Assembly (NCBI RefSeq): GCF_003334855.1
Contig: NZ_QOWE01000006.1
Span: 62,001-126,000 of the forward strand
Length of the DNA: 64,000 nt
From: Larkinella punicea
GTDB taxonomy: Bacteria; Bacteroidota; Bacteroidia; Cytophagales; Spirosomataceae
Direction: 5' to 3'
Part shown: positions 27,354 through 37,017 of the stretch, in pieces
How the letters are laid out: each line of letters starts with the position of its first letter
How positions within the stretch are numbered: position 1 is the first letter of the stretch
The notes under the pieces: generated by a model
Told to the model about the DNA's origin: nothing
The model's database searches: none
What the model saw: the letters and a program-made list of their open reading frames with translations, nothing else
Made by a program: the position numbers and the translations under genes

Positions 27354-28517
27354 TCAGGATAACGCTGCTGCCTGGTCATTTTGTGTGTGAAGAACGGAAA
27401 CCGCTACCGATTCATAGCGAATCGTTTCCAGATGTGCTTTTTTAGGAGCAACGGTTTTGGGTCGGCTGGTGTGAATCCAGTGTAATAGCGGTTTTTCGAC
27501 CCATCGGTGCGCCAGCCAACTAAACCAGGCCAGGAACGCAACCAGCAGGACATTCGCTACGACCACGTAGTTTGCAAGCCCCAGAATCATCAGCGCCTGG
27601 GTAAGCATCATGATGGCAGGAACGTGAATCAAATACAGCAGATAGGAAGCATCCCCCAGCTTTGTCAGCCAGTCCGGATACGAAAACCGGTTCGATGCCT
27701 CCCAGCGGATCAGACCCAGCAACAGAACCATTGCCGGAAGACCGAATCCGCCAATTCGGAGCCAATAGTCGGCGGGGGTAGCCCACTCTCCGGTGAGGAA
27801 AAAAAGCCCGGCGGCCAGACCCATCAACAAAGGATGAATGTCAAAGGCATTCCGGCGGGCGAGATGGTAGGCAACCACGCCAAAGCAAAATTCCAGCGTA
27901 AAGGGACTCAACAGGAAAGGGTGGTAACTGAATGCAAACAGCGGGGGCTGTCCGGCCCCGGTTGCCAAACCGTTGAGCAGGGTTGCGCCCAGGAGCAGAA
28001 CGGGGATGATCAGAAAGTACCGCGAGACAATCAACAGTCCGAAGAGTACATAAAAATAAAGCTCGTAGCTCAAGGTCCAGGTAACTGGCAGCAGGCTCTC
28101 GTGAAAGGGAAGAAGCGTGAGCGCTTTTGCAATTTCGACGGGATTGAAGCCGTAAGAAAGCCATTTTAATGAAGGGGCAAAGGCATTGAGCCACAGAAAC
28201 AGCACACTGGCTGCTACCAGAACCAGCCAGTAGATGACATAAATGCGTCCGAAACGTTTTTTTAAATACGGAATCAATTGATCGGGTCGGTTTATTTTCG
28301 ACCCGTTGGTGTGGGTAATGATGAAACCGCTGATCACAAAAAACAGATCGACGCCACCAAAACCGGCTTTAAAACATCGCAAGAGAGGGGAATAAATCGC
28401 GACATCTTCCATTTTCATCGATACGTGGAAGAGCGTGACAAGGAGGGCCGCCAGGGCGCGCAAAGCCTGGACGGATGCGAAGGATTTTGGTAAGGTGTTG
28501 GTAGAACAGAGCTGCAT
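27354..28517 (-). CDS. Acyltransferase 3 family membrane protein
   Basis: 387 aa with about ten membrane helices. The N-terminus SVQALRALAALLVTLFHV carries the family's R-A-A-x-x-V-x-x-x-H motif, and FGGVDLFFVISGFII is the second signature. Such OafA/NolL-like enzymes O-acylate sugars of surface polysaccharides from the cytoplasmic face. The acceptor here is unknown, and no glycosyltransferases are adjacent. A 220-nt AT-rich gap without features lies upstream. Confidence 0.85.
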   Translation of the reverse strand: MQLCSTNTLPKSFASVQALRALAALLVTLFHVSMKMEDVAIYSPLLRCFKAGFGGVDLFFVISGFIITHTNGSKINRPDQLIPYLKKRFGRIYVIYWLVLVAASVLFLWLNAFAPSLKWLSYGFNPVEIAKALTLLPFHESLLPVTWTLSYELYFYVLFGLLIVSRYFLIIPVLLLGATLLNGLATGAGQPPLFAFSYHPFLLSPFTLEFCFGVVAYHLARRNAFDIHPLLMGLAAGLFFLTGEWATPADYWLRIGGFGLPAMVLLLGLIRWEASNRFSYPDWLTKLGDASYLLYLIHVPAIMMLTQALMILGLANYVVVANVLLVAFLAWFSWLAHRWVEKPLLHWIHTSRPKTVAPKKAHLETIRYESVAVSVLHTQNDQAAALS

Positions 28518-28737
28518 GAAAAGGAAATGTTGGTTACACGTTTCGAGTTGAAAGGCCCTTACATTTCCCGTTTGCGGGCATAGGCAGTGAATAAACGAAG
28601 CGATCCCGTCAGGTCAAATGCATAAGGTTACTATTAAGATGATGATATGGCTAAATGGTAACATGTTAGACATAAATAAATATCGACACGGCTGATAAAT
28701 GGCTTAAAATCAGTAGATTATTGAAGTATTTTCTGTT

Positions 28738-29631
28738 TTAGGATGTATAATACCGCCGGGCAAATGTCATAAAACCGGCGGCTAACCCTTCTGGTAAACC
28801 CTGTAAATGGACGAAACTGAACGTTCGGGGCAGGCGAAAATCCTTGATGGTGACAATTTTGAGCACTCCGCTCTTTACTTCTTTTTCAATGGCGCGGGAG
28901 GACAGAATGGACAGACAATTGGCGTGTTCCAGAAACGATTTGATGCTTTCCGAACTACCCAGGTGCATGACCACGGTCAGCGTGGAAGGCCGGATGCCCC
29001 GCGCCTGGAGTGCCGTTTCCAGCACTTCGAGCGTGCCGGAACCGCGTTCGCGCAACACCATCGGAATGGCACTCAGTTCTGCCAGCGTAATTTCTTTCAG
29101 ACGGCTGTAGCGGCTGTTGCTATGCACGACGGCGACCAGTTCATCTTCCAGAAAATCGTGGTATTTCAAGCCGGCATGGTGTTTTTTGCCTTCCACAATG
29201 CCCAGATCGATCTCTTTGGCCGAAACCGCGTGTTCGATCATCTCGGTGTTGCCGGTTTGCAAACTGAGCTGGATGGTTGGATACCGTTCGTAATAGGAAG
29301 CCAGCAGGGGAGAAATCAGGTATTGGGCGATGGTGGTGCTGGCACCGAGCCGCAGACTGCCTTTCAGGTCATTTTTAAAAGTATTAAGCTCAAAAAGGGC
29401 TTCCTGATACAGATCGAAGATTTGCCCGGCATACCGGAACAACACCTCACCGGGGGGCGTCAGCACAATGGTGTTGCCTTTCCGGTCAAAAAGCCGAAGG
29501 CCGAGCATATCCTCCAGGGCCTTCACGTGTTTGGTAACGGCAGGCTGGGTGATGAATAGCTCCGAAGAGGCTTTCGTGAAACTGTGGTGACGGGCAACGC
29601 TGTAAAATACTCTCAACCGGAAATCTTCCAT
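28738..29631 (-). CDS. LysR family transcriptional regulator
   Basis: 297 aa from the ATG at 29631 (MEDFRLRVFYSVAR); a well-formed promoter lies just upstream, which rules out the longer frame to 29709. The N-terminal winged helix has HHSFTKASSELFITQPAVTKHVKALE, and the effector domain from about 88 is of the periplasmic-binding type, closest in feel to the CysB/CbbR group. Divergent from glpD, which is the most likely target besides itself, although a link to sulfur or carbon metabolism is equally possible. Confidence 0.88.
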   Translation of the reverse strand: MEDFRLRVFYSVARHHSFTKASSELFITQPAVTKHVKALEDMLGLRLFDRKGNTIVLTPPGEVLFRYAGQIFDLYQEALFELNTFKNDLKGSLRLGASTTIAQYLISPLLASYYERYPTIQLSLQTGNTEMIEHAVSAKEIDLGIVEGKKHHAGLKYHDFLEDELVAVVHSNSRYSRLKEITLAELSAIPMVLRERGSGTLEVLETALQARGIRPSTLTVVMHLGSSESIKSFLEHANCLSILSSRAIEKEVKSGVLKIVTIKDFRLPRTFSFVHLQGLPEGLAAGFMTFARRYYTS

Positions 29632-29661
29632 CGGAACAATCAATAAAGCTATAGTTATAAC

Positions 29662-29691
29662 CAAAGGTAATAAAGCTACGAAGAAAACAAA
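29662..29691 (-). promoter_or_regulatory. Promoter TTTG-N18-TACCTTTG for the LysR gene
   Basis: On the minus strand TTTG (29688-29691) and a perfect -7 box TACCTTTG (29662-29669) are 18 nt apart. The leader is about 25 nt. Confidence 0.6.
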
Positions 29692-29764
29692 CCAGGAAAT
29701 TGCCAACAAGCCCTGCGGGCTTATTGGCCGTGAAGTTGCATGAAAATAACTACCAGACTCTGCT

Positions 29765-29772
29765 TACCTTTG
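29765..29772 (+). promoter_or_regulatory. TACCTTTG -7 element of glpD
   Basis: A perfect -7 box 51 nt before the glpD ATG. No -33 TTG at the right distance (the nearest is 26 nt away), which could mean activator dependence, for example on the divergent LysR protein. Confidence 0.45.
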
Positions 29773-29823
29773 CATTTCTCCGCTAAACCGCACGGGCGAT
29801 CCCGTCTGCGAAACAACTCGATT

Positions 29824-31464
29824 ATGCAGCGCAACGACCATCTCAAAGAAGCCGAAAATCAGGAATTTGACATTTGCATCATTGGTGGAGGTGCCACCGG
29901 CGCCGGGTGTCTGCTCGATGCCCAAAGCCGGGGTCTGAAGGCCATCCTCATCGAGAAGCACGATTTTGCTTCCGAAACCTCCAGTAAATCGACCAAACTG
30001 ATTCACGGCGGGGTGCGGTATCTGGAACAGGCGGTCAAACAGGCCGATCTGAACCAGTATCACATGGTGAAAAAAGCCCTGCGCGAACGCCTGACGCTCA
30101 TCCGGAACGCTCCGCATCTGGCACATCCGCTGGCGCTGCTGACGCCCTGTATGAGCTGGATGGAAGGCATTTACTATACCGCCGGACTGAAAATGTACGA
30201 CACGCTCTCCGGCGACCTGAGCATCGGAAAAAGCGAGTGGCTGAACAAGGAAGAGGCCCTGAAACGCAACCCCTCGCTCACCCATAAAATTCATAGTGCG
30301 GTATTGTATTACGACGGTCAGTTGAACGATGCGCGGTACAACATGTCGCTGGTCAAAACCGCCATGCAATACGGCGCGGTGGCCCTCAACCACGCCGAAG
30401 CCCGCACCTTTGAGAAGGACGCGGCCGGTCAACTGGTGGTTTTGTACGTCCGGGATTCGCTAACGGGGCGGTTGTTGCGGGTGAGGGCCAAACGGTTTAT
30501 CAACGCCACCGGCCCGTTTGCCGACCGCATCCGACTGCTGGCGAACCCCGAAATGGGCATCCGGATGCGGGTCAGCAAGGGCGTTCACATCATTGTGCCG
30601 GGCGAGTTGATGCCGTCGGATGCCGCCATTCTGGTGCCGAAAACCGACGACGGACGTGTGGTTTTCATCATTCCCTACAACGGAAAACTGATGATTGGGA
30701 CGACCGAAACCGAGTCGGAACTGGGCGAGTCGGAGCCGGTGGTGGAGCGGGCAGAAGTCGATTACCTGATTAGTTACGTCAACCGGTATTTTGAAAAACC
30801 GATCACCGCCGATCAGGTCATTGCCGGTTTTGCCGGATTGCGCCCTTTGTTGCAGGCCGACCCCAACGCCGATACCAAGCAACTGGTGCGCGATCACGAG
30901 GTTGAAGTGGATCCGGCATCGGGCCTCGTCAGCATTCTTGGTGGCAAATGGACAACCTATCGACTCATGGCGAAAGACACCATCGACAAGTTCTACGAAT
31001 TGCAGCAATGGCCCGAACAACCCTGCGTTACGGATCACATCAAACTGGTCGGGGCTGAAGGCTACGCGGATGATTTCTGGAAAGTGCTGGTTAATAAATA
31101 TGCGGTTCCGGAAGCCATTGCCAGACACCTGAACCGGCAGTATGGCACAGAAAGTCTGGAAATTGCGCAGCTTATGCACGACCGGCCCGACTGGGCCGAG
31201 CGGCTTTCGGATCGTTTGCCACACACCAAAGCCGAGGTGGTTTTTGTGGTACGGGCCGAAATGGCCCAAACCCTCAAGGATGTGCTGGCCCGGCGGTTTG
31301 GGCTGGAACTCACCGACTGGGAATCCACTGACCAGATTTCCGAAACCGTTGCCGACCTCATGGCCTCCGAATTGGGCTGGACCGAGGACGAGCGTCGGAA
31401 AGCCGTGTCCGACTACCACGCCGAGATCGACTGGTTCCGGAAATCGGCGGGGCTGGTGCTCTAA
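29824..31464 (+). CDS. glpD: FAD-dependent glycerol-3-phosphate dehydrogenase
   Basis: 546 aa from the ATG at 29824; the longer frame to 29740 starts upstream of the likely transcription start. Oxidises sn-glycerol-3-phosphate to DHAP at the inner membrane and passes electrons to quinone. The FAD fold IIGGGATGAGCLLDAQ starts at 19, followed by SSKSTKLIHGGVRYLE, the KGVHIIVP and GGKWTTYR motifs, and a C-terminal helical DAO_C domain. No glpK or glpF in the window. Confidence 0.92.
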   Translation: MQRNDHLKEAENQEFDICIIGGGATGAGCLLDAQSRGLKAILIEKHDFASETSSKSTKLIHGGVRYLEQAVKQADLNQYHMVKKALRERLTLIRNAPHLAHPLALLTPCMSWMEGIYYTAGLKMYDTLSGDLSIGKSEWLNKEEALKRNPSLTHKIHSAVLYYDGQLNDARYNMSLVKTAMQYGAVALNHAEARTFEKDAAGQLVVLYVRDSLTGRLLRVRAKRFINATGPFADRIRLLANPEMGIRMRVSKGVHIIVPGELMPSDAAILVPKTDDGRVVFIIPYNGKLMIGTTETESELGESEPVVERAEVDYLISYVNRYFEKPITADQVIAGFAGLRPLLQADPNADTKQLVRDHEVEVDPASGLVSILGGKWTTYRLMAKDTIDKFYELQQWPEQPCVTDHIKLVGAEGYADDFWKVLVNKYAVPEAIARHLNRQYGTESLEIAQLMHDRPDWAERLSDRLPHTKAEVVFVVRAEMAQTLKDVLARRFGLELTDWESTDQISETVADLMASELGWTEDERRKAVSDYHAEIDWFRKSAGLVL

Positions 31465-31500
31465 TATGAAGTAATTAAACGAGTGGTCTGGCCGGTGGTC

Positions 31501-31543
31501 TCGGGGAAATAGGATTGATCAGAGGTTAATCCTATTTCCCCGA
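31501..31543. terminator. Bidirectional terminator between glpD and GH106 genes
   Basis: 16-nt arms TCGGGGAAATAGGATT and its complement with a 10-nt loop. The right arm includes the TAG stop and last codons of the GH106 gene, so the two genes share the structure. Confidence 0.65.
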
Positions 31544-34351
31544 AACTACGGGGGTCAACGTCACCGGACCGAGCAAGCCGGATGCCAGCGGTTTCCATTT
31601 TTCAGCGGTAAAATTGCCATCTTCACCCCGGTTCTCGCGCAGTCGGGCCGACATGTTGATGTTGTAAAATTTCTTCCAGTTGATGTGTTCCCGGTCCATG
31701 TCGGCAATCCGGTTGGCCATGCTGTTCGACACAAAAACCGTCAGCGTATTGGTCGGTTTTAGCTGGTCTTTGGGAATAAAAACCTGATACGTCGGCCCGA
31801 TCAATGTTCCGATTTCTTTGCCATTCAATTGAACGCGGGCACTTTCGGCCACTTTTCCCAGATCAAGCAGCCAGCCATCACCGGTTCCTTCCGGTTTCGG
31901 AAAAGAAATCGTGTAGGTGGCCGTTCCCGAAAACTTTTTCACATCATCGCCATCCAGTTCCGTCCATGAAGCCAATTGATCGGTTTCTTTTTTAGTCGGC
32001 AATTGTGGTCCTCCATTGACGAAGTTGATCGCCCAGGTTCCCTTGATTTCAGTCCCGGCGGCTGACGGTTTCAGATACGCATACGCCGGACCACTGACGG
32101 CCGTTCGCGACGTTTCCAGAATGCAGGACTCGCCGGGCGCCAGTTGCAGATATACCTCCCCAACTCCGCCGGTTGTCCGAAACCGGGCCAGTCCCAGCTT
32201 CTCCGTCATCGGGTTATACAACGCCACCGACTTCGCAACCACACTGATCGGCACCCAGCCGTCTACAGCCTTGTTGCCCCAGTTGGCAATGAAATAATAG
32301 TTGCCATTGGCGTGGCTCCGGCGCACCACCTGCAGCCCGGTATCGACCATTTTCTCCCGCTTGACGCCCGCAGCCGTCAGCATAGCCTCCAGATCACTCG
32401 CCACCCAGAACGCGCCTTTCCCGACCCGCGCTTTCTGCACGCCATCCTCGGCATCTTCAAAATTGATGGACGTAATCAGCGCATTGAACGCGTTCTGGCG
32501 AATGGCCAGTTTACCCCAGCCGGGAACATCCTGCGGCAGTTCGTTGGCAAAAACCACCTTCGCCCCACTTTGCGCCAGTTTCATCAACTGCTGAAGCGTT
32601 TCCAGTGGAATCAATTGCGCTTCGGGTACCAGAATCGTCTGGTAGGTTACACCGCCCGTTTGCAATTTCCCGCCGATGGCCGTCACCTTCATCAGTTGTT
32701 TGTCCGATATAAAGTCGAAACCGTATCCTTTTTTCAGGAGAGACTCGGCGTGTTTCTCTACCGGCAAGCCTTTAAAACCGTGTTCGATGCCGTCGAAATG
32801 TTGCAGCAGTTCCCGGGCGGGGCGGGCAAAGGCATCGTAGATCGGCAGGTAGACCAACACGTCGTTGTTCGGCTTTCCGGCTTGTAGAAACGACTGACAA
32901 CGAGCCACATACTGGTTCAATTTGCTAAAATCCGTCCAGAAGGAATTGTTCGGATTGAAATGCACGGCGGCATAAAACAGCCAGCCGGGCCAGGCAGCTT
33001 CCTGCGGAGAATAGTTGGTGCCGTGGTAAAACGTGTGGTTCACCCCGCCGAGCAGAAACCGGTCCATATCCTTTTTGATGTCGCTCAGTTTCGACAGGAA
33101 ATGTTCGTTATCCCAGGTCGCCGACTCCGACGAGGTCAGCTTTTTGCCCGTCACATTAGCCGCCGACGACGCAAATTTGATGCGCAGCATCTCCGTGCCT
33201 TCGATTTCGGGAATGTCGGTGATGGCATACAAATCCAGAATGTTTGCGGGCGAACCGTGCGCCTGGTTCCGGATGATTTTGCCTTTCCCTTTGGCCCAAT
33301 CGCTCCAGGTTTTCGTGTAATTTTCGAGCAGCAATTCCGAAATGGTTTCCCGGTAATCGGTCAGCACGCGCTGGTAACGGTCATTTTTCCCTTTTGCAAA
33401 GAACGACACCAGTTGGTGCCGCAGGTCGTAGCCGCGCCGTTTCACAAACTCATTGAACAAGGCCGGGGTCCAGTTGCTTTCGCCCTGGGCGTCGTCCACC
33501 TCATACGAATCGTTGAAAAACGCCCGGATGTTTTTCAGGTCGTGTCCTTTAAAAGCCGTATCGAATCTTTTGAGGTAATTCTGCGTGGCGGTTTTGGAAA
33601 AGTGATCGATGACGTCACCCTCGCCCCCCGGTCCGGCCCGCTCCACCATCTTGCCGTGCCAGCCCTGAAAAACCGCATACAGAATCCAGGTGCCGTCCGG
33701 TGCCGTCCAGTTCAGTTTCCCCGTACTGTCGACGTTCGTAGTCAGGTTGATGACCCGGCCATTGTCCGAATACGCCATCATCGTAACCAGTGGCAACGGT
33801 TTTTCAAACCGCACCTGATCGAACGCGTGAAGTTGCAGGTTCGGATTTTTCGCAATCGGTTCGACTAACTCTTTGATATCAATCTTCTCGCCCACCGTCC
33901 GCATAATCGGCTTCTGGATGTAGGTAACGGGCTCGTTGAGGGTCTCGCCACTTTTCAGCGTGAACGTCTTGTGAACGACGTACTTACAGGCATCTTCCGG
34001 CGTCACCCACGGACCGCCAAACGGCCAGCCCGACGCCTGCGCCAGATCGACCCCCAGACCAATCCGATTGGCTTCTTTCAGCGTATGATCCAGCATCGAC
34101 ATCCACTTCGGTGACAGAAAGTCGATGAACTGTTTTTCTTCCCCTTTGACCCCGTAAATGGGGGTAATTTCGACCCCGCCCAAACCGGCTTTCTGGTATT
34201 GGGCCATCAGGCTCGTGAGGTCTTTCGGGTTCACCGCGCTCCCCATCCACCACCAGCGGGTCCAGGGTTTGGCCTGCTGCGTGACGGCTGGCCAGCGGGG
34301 TTGGGCCAGTAATGCGTTGCTGAGGAGAAGTAAAAAAAGTAATTTTTTCAT
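31532..34351 (-). CDS. Alpha-L-rhamnosidase, GH106-like, secreted
   Basis: 939 aa. A signal peptide ends at LLAQ. The N-terminal RWWWMGSAVNPKDL and KAGLGGVEITPIYG lead into the GH106-type TIM barrel (VDLAQASGWPFGGPWV, FFNDSYEVD, ATWDNEHFLSKLSDIKKDMDRFLLGGVNHTFYHG). A galactose-binding-like beta domain follows (about 790-930, WLLDLGKVAESARVQLNGKEIG). These enzymes remove terminal rhamnose from rhamnogalacturonan and similar glycans in the periplasm or at the surface. A family-B palindrome lies 15 nt upstream. Confidence 0.85.
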   Translation of the reverse strand: MKKLLFLLLLSNALLAQPRWPAVTQQAKPWTRWWWMGSAVNPKDLTSLMAQYQKAGLGGVEITPIYGVKGEEKQFIDFLSPKWMSMLDHTLKEANRIGLGVDLAQASGWPFGGPWVTPEDACKYVVHKTFTLKSGETLNEPVTYIQKPIMRTVGEKIDIKELVEPIAKNPNLQLHAFDQVRFEKPLPLVTMMAYSDNGRVINLTTNVDSTGKLNWTAPDGTWILYAVFQGWHGKMVERAGPGGEGDVIDHFSKTATQNYLKRFDTAFKGHDLKNIRAFFNDSYEVDDAQGESNWTPALFNEFVKRRGYDLRHQLVSFFAKGKNDRYQRVLTDYRETISELLLENYTKTWSDWAKGKGKIIRNQAHGSPANILDLYAITDIPEIEGTEMLRIKFASSAANVTGKKLTSSESATWDNEHFLSKLSDIKKDMDRFLLGGVNHTFYHGTNYSPQEAAWPGWLFYAAVHFNPNNSFWTDFSKLNQYVARCQSFLQAGKPNNDVLVYLPIYDAFARPARELLQHFDGIEHGFKGLPVEKHAESLLKKGYGFDFISDKQLMKVTAIGGKLQTGGVTYQTILVPEAQLIPLETLQQLMKLAQSGAKVVFANELPQDVPGWGKLAIRQNAFNALITSINFEDAEDGVQKARVGKGAFWVASDLEAMLTAAGVKREKMVDTGLQVVRRSHANGNYYFIANWGNKAVDGWVPISVVAKSVALYNPMTEKLGLARFRTTGGVGEVYLQLAPGESCILETSRTAVSGPAYAYLKPSAAGTEIKGTWAINFVNGGPQLPTKKETDQLASWTELDGDDVKKFSGTATYTISFPKPEGTGDGWLLDLGKVAESARVQLNGKEIGTLIGPTYQVFIPKDQLKPTNTLTVFVSNSMANRIADMDREHINWKKFYNINMSARLRENRGEDGNFTAEKWKPLASGLLGPVTLTPVVSGK

Positions 34352-34365
34352 GTGTTTTAAAGGGC

Positions 34366-34461
34366 TATTTCGCAGAGTTGAGCGGAGGAATAGGAGCTAA
34401 GCGGAGAGAAATAATAGAATCTCTGCTTAACTCTTTTTTCCTCCGCTCAACTCCGCGAAAT
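34366..34461. repeat. Family-B palindrome, copy 1 (upstream of GH106)
   Basis: Outer arms TTTCGCAGAGTTGAGCGGAG and its complement, with an inner pair GAGCTAAGCGGAGAG / CTCTGCTTAACTC. Same design as 38413-38517 and 51891-51992. It lies 15 nt before the GH106 ATG and 16 nt after the stop of the CE4-GH39 gene. Confidence 0.8.
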
Positions 34462-34476
34462 AACTTCAATTTCTCT

Positions 34477-36885
34477 TTACCACGTCAGTGTATACAACGA
34501 AATCCCCTGCCTCGGCAGGTCGGTTTTCAGCCGGACGGTGCCGTTGGTAACCGCCACCTGCGTCGGCGCTTCGAATTGGGCCAGCTTCCCGGCTTTTTCC
34601 AGCGTCGCAGTTTGTTCCGCCGTCGGTTGCTTTGGCGAACCCATTTTTAGCCAGACCGCGTAGGAATTGCTGTGATTTTCGTCGATCCGGTACTGCGTCA
34701 CCGTCACCTGTTGGGCCGGTAAGCCTTTGATAGTCAGATCGACCAGCGAAGCGGCCGCCGGAACGTTGTCGTCGTGGTAGTTCCAGACCATCACGGCTGC
34801 GGTATTGGAAGCCGTATCGCGGGTTGCCAGGGCGTTGACGTCCGGTTCGGCCCGCCGAACGCTGGAGTCCCGAATTGCCATCGTGTGGTAGGCCATGTTA
34901 CCCGTTACCTCCACCCGGTTTCCGCGCATCATGCCGTACATCCGAAACACGTTCAAAACCGGTTTATCGACGCCGTTGGTCGCCAGATCGCGAAAACCGT
35001 AGAACCAGGGCTGGTCTTCAAATTCAAATGACCAGGAAACCGCGCCTTTGAAGTTCACCTGATGCGCATCGGCCAGTTCATACTTCCGGGCAAACGCGGC
35101 CGCCGTGTAGCTCGAATACATCGTGCCGTTGCGGTAGGCGTTCTCCGGGTTGGTTTGCATCCCGCAAGCCGCACAGCCTTCCGGGTCTGACTCGCCAATG
35201 ATGATGGGCAGTTTGCTGAATTCGGGATACGAGGCCACAATCTGAAAACCGCTCGAAATGTCGCGCAATTGGGTTCCCAGATTCATCCGAACGTGTCCAT
35301 CGACCAGTTTGGGCGACCCTTTCGCGTGGAAAGCTACAAAATCGAGGGGAGTGCCGGTTTTGCCGGTGACATAATTTTTCCCGCTTCGGCAGTGTTCCAG
35401 AAACGCTTTCAGGAACGTAGCACCCCGCTTCCCCTGCGGCCCCGTGACGTGCGGACCGCCTACTTTGGCCGTCGGTAAGGCCCGCCGGACAGCGTCTACG
35501 GAATAGTCATACAGTTTGTTGTAGTCATCGACGGTACCGCCCCAATACGGGCTGTCGGGTTCGTTCCAGAGTTCCCAGTACCAGCTTTCGACTTCTTTTT
35601 TGCCGTAACGCTTCACCGAATGTTTGACCCACTGATAGATCAATTCGCCCCATTTCCGGTAATCTTTCGGTGGATACCGCCAGCCGGTGTAAATCTTGTC
35701 GTACGGTTGTCCGGGTTGCCAGTCATGCCCATACGGTTGCGGTTTGGAGGATAATGCTTCCGGCATGAACCCCATCTGCGCCATCGGTTTCATCTTCCGC
35801 TCGACGTAGGTATCGAAAATCTTGTCGACAATCGTCCAGTCATACACCGGTTTTCCTTTGGCATCTTCCGTGTAGGCGTTGGTCGAACCCCATTTCAGGG
35901 CCGGTTTTCCGTCGCCGGTCACCAGCAGACTGTGCGCCCGGACATACACCGGAACCGGACTCAGTTCCGCCAATTCAGTCAGCAGTTTTTTGCCGTCTTT
36001 CATGTAGGTGTAATTCGGCTCATCGTAGCCAAACCACGCCCAAACCGGCTCCATTTTGCCTTTGGGTTTGCTCAGATCCACCTGAATCGAAACCGGGGGA
36101 GGGGGTGTCGGAATGGTTCGCAGGGCCTCTTTGTAGTCAACGTATTGCGCCAGATCCCGCAGCGCGATGACTTTGTAATCGTTATCGTGCAGGTATTTTA
36201 GGTAGGCTTCAAAAATAGCCGGGGGCGTGGTCACCCAATCATGCGCGTAGTCGGGAACACCGTGGATCGTCAGCACGACAACCTTGCCGTTTTTAGCTTC
36301 CTGAAAGGCCTTGAAAATGCGCTCTTTGTCGAAATTATTGGGTTCGGTGGTGCTGAAACTCGGAATCAGGTACGGATAATCAGTCGTCGGATCGTAGGCC
36401 CGCGCCCCGCCAACCCGCGCAAACTGGTAGTTTTTTTCTTTCAGAACCTCAAAAGCAACGGGGTTGGTGCCGTAGCCGGGATACGCAAACGTGGTGAGTG
36501 GCCGGTCGATGCCATACGTTTTGCAACGGGCTTCGAGGGAATCGAGCTGCGCCGTAAACTGCGCTTTCGACAGTTTCGTCACGTTGCTGTGTGTCAGCGT
36601 ATGATTGGCAATTTCGAATCCCATGCGATCAAGCTCCCGCATCTGCTCCCAGCTCATGTATTTCTGCTTGTCGGCAAAATCGGGCGGGAATTCGCAGACG
36701 TAGAACGTACCGCCAAACCCGTATTTCTTCAACAATGGAGCCACCACCGTCGCGTGGGTAACGGGGGCATCATCAAACGTCAAAACCACGAGTTTATCCG
36801 GAATCGGTTTGCGGACAACCTGAGCAATGGCACCCGGCAATAGACTGGTTATCAGCAGAAAGCCTAGAACGATGCGCCGTTTCAT
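34477..36885 (-). CDS. Bifunctional polysaccharide deacetylase (CE4)-GH39 fusion, secreted
   Basis: 802 aa. Signal peptide (to about AIAQ), then a NodB/CE4 domain at about 30-270: TFDDAP with Asp38/Asp39, ANHTLTHSN with two metal histidines, and FAYPGYG. After a PTPPPPVS linker comes a GH39-type barrel with WNEPD (acid/base candidate Glu442) and IIGESDPEG (nucleophile candidate Glu565), and a C-terminal beta domain. A deacetylase joined to a xylosidase/rhamnosidase-type GH39 suggests attack on an acetylated plant glycan. Substrate is inferred from the neighbouring GH106 and permease. Confidence 0.82.
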   Translation of the reverse strand: MKRRIVLGFLLITSLLPGAIAQVVRKPIPDKLVVLTFDDAPVTHATVVAPLLKKYGFGGTFYVCEFPPDFADKQKYMSWEQMRELDRMGFEIANHTLTHSNVTKLSKAQFTAQLDSLEARCKTYGIDRPLTTFAYPGYGTNPVAFEVLKEKNYQFARVGGARAYDPTTDYPYLIPSFSTTEPNNFDKERIFKAFQEAKNGKVVVLTIHGVPDYAHDWVTTPPAIFEAYLKYLHDNDYKVIALRDLAQYVDYKEALRTIPTPPPPVSIQVDLSKPKGKMEPVWAWFGYDEPNYTYMKDGKKLLTELAELSPVPVYVRAHSLLVTGDGKPALKWGSTNAYTEDAKGKPVYDWTIVDKIFDTYVERKMKPMAQMGFMPEALSSKPQPYGHDWQPGQPYDKIYTGWRYPPKDYRKWGELIYQWVKHSVKRYGKKEVESWYWELWNEPDSPYWGGTVDDYNKLYDYSVDAVRRALPTAKVGGPHVTGPQGKRGATFLKAFLEHCRSGKNYVTGKTGTPLDFVAFHAKGSPKLVDGHVRMNLGTQLRDISSGFQIVASYPEFSKLPIIIGESDPEGCAACGMQTNPENAYRNGTMYSSYTAAAFARKYELADAHQVNFKGAVSWSFEFEDQPWFYGFRDLATNGVDKPVLNVFRMYGMMRGNRVEVTGNMAYHTMAIRDSSVRRAEPDVNALATRDTASNTAAVMVWNYHDDNVPAAASLVDLTIKGLPAQQVTVTQYRIDENHSNSYAVWLKMGSPKQPTAEQTATLEKAGKLAQFEAPTQVAVTNGTVRLKTDLPRQGISLYTLTW

Positions 36886-36924
36886 CTGGAAAACTTAAGA
36901 GATGGGAAGAGTGGAATTCGGTTG

Positions 36925-37008
36925 GATGGGAACGCGGATTGAACGGATAAAACAGATTTTTATAAATCCGTGAAAATCCGTTTTATCCGTTCAATCCGCG
37001 TTCCCATC
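36925..37008. repeat. Long inverted repeat upstream of CE4-GH39
   Basis: 36-nt arms (36925-36960 and 36973-37008), GATGGGAACGCGGATTG then AACGGATAAAAC, with a single mismatch and a 12-nt loop. Different sequence from family B. It starts 40 nt before the CE4-GH39 ATG and 10 nt after the MFS gene stop, so it could be terminator, leader element or both. Confidence 0.8.
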
Positions 37009-37017
37009 CCTTTCAAC

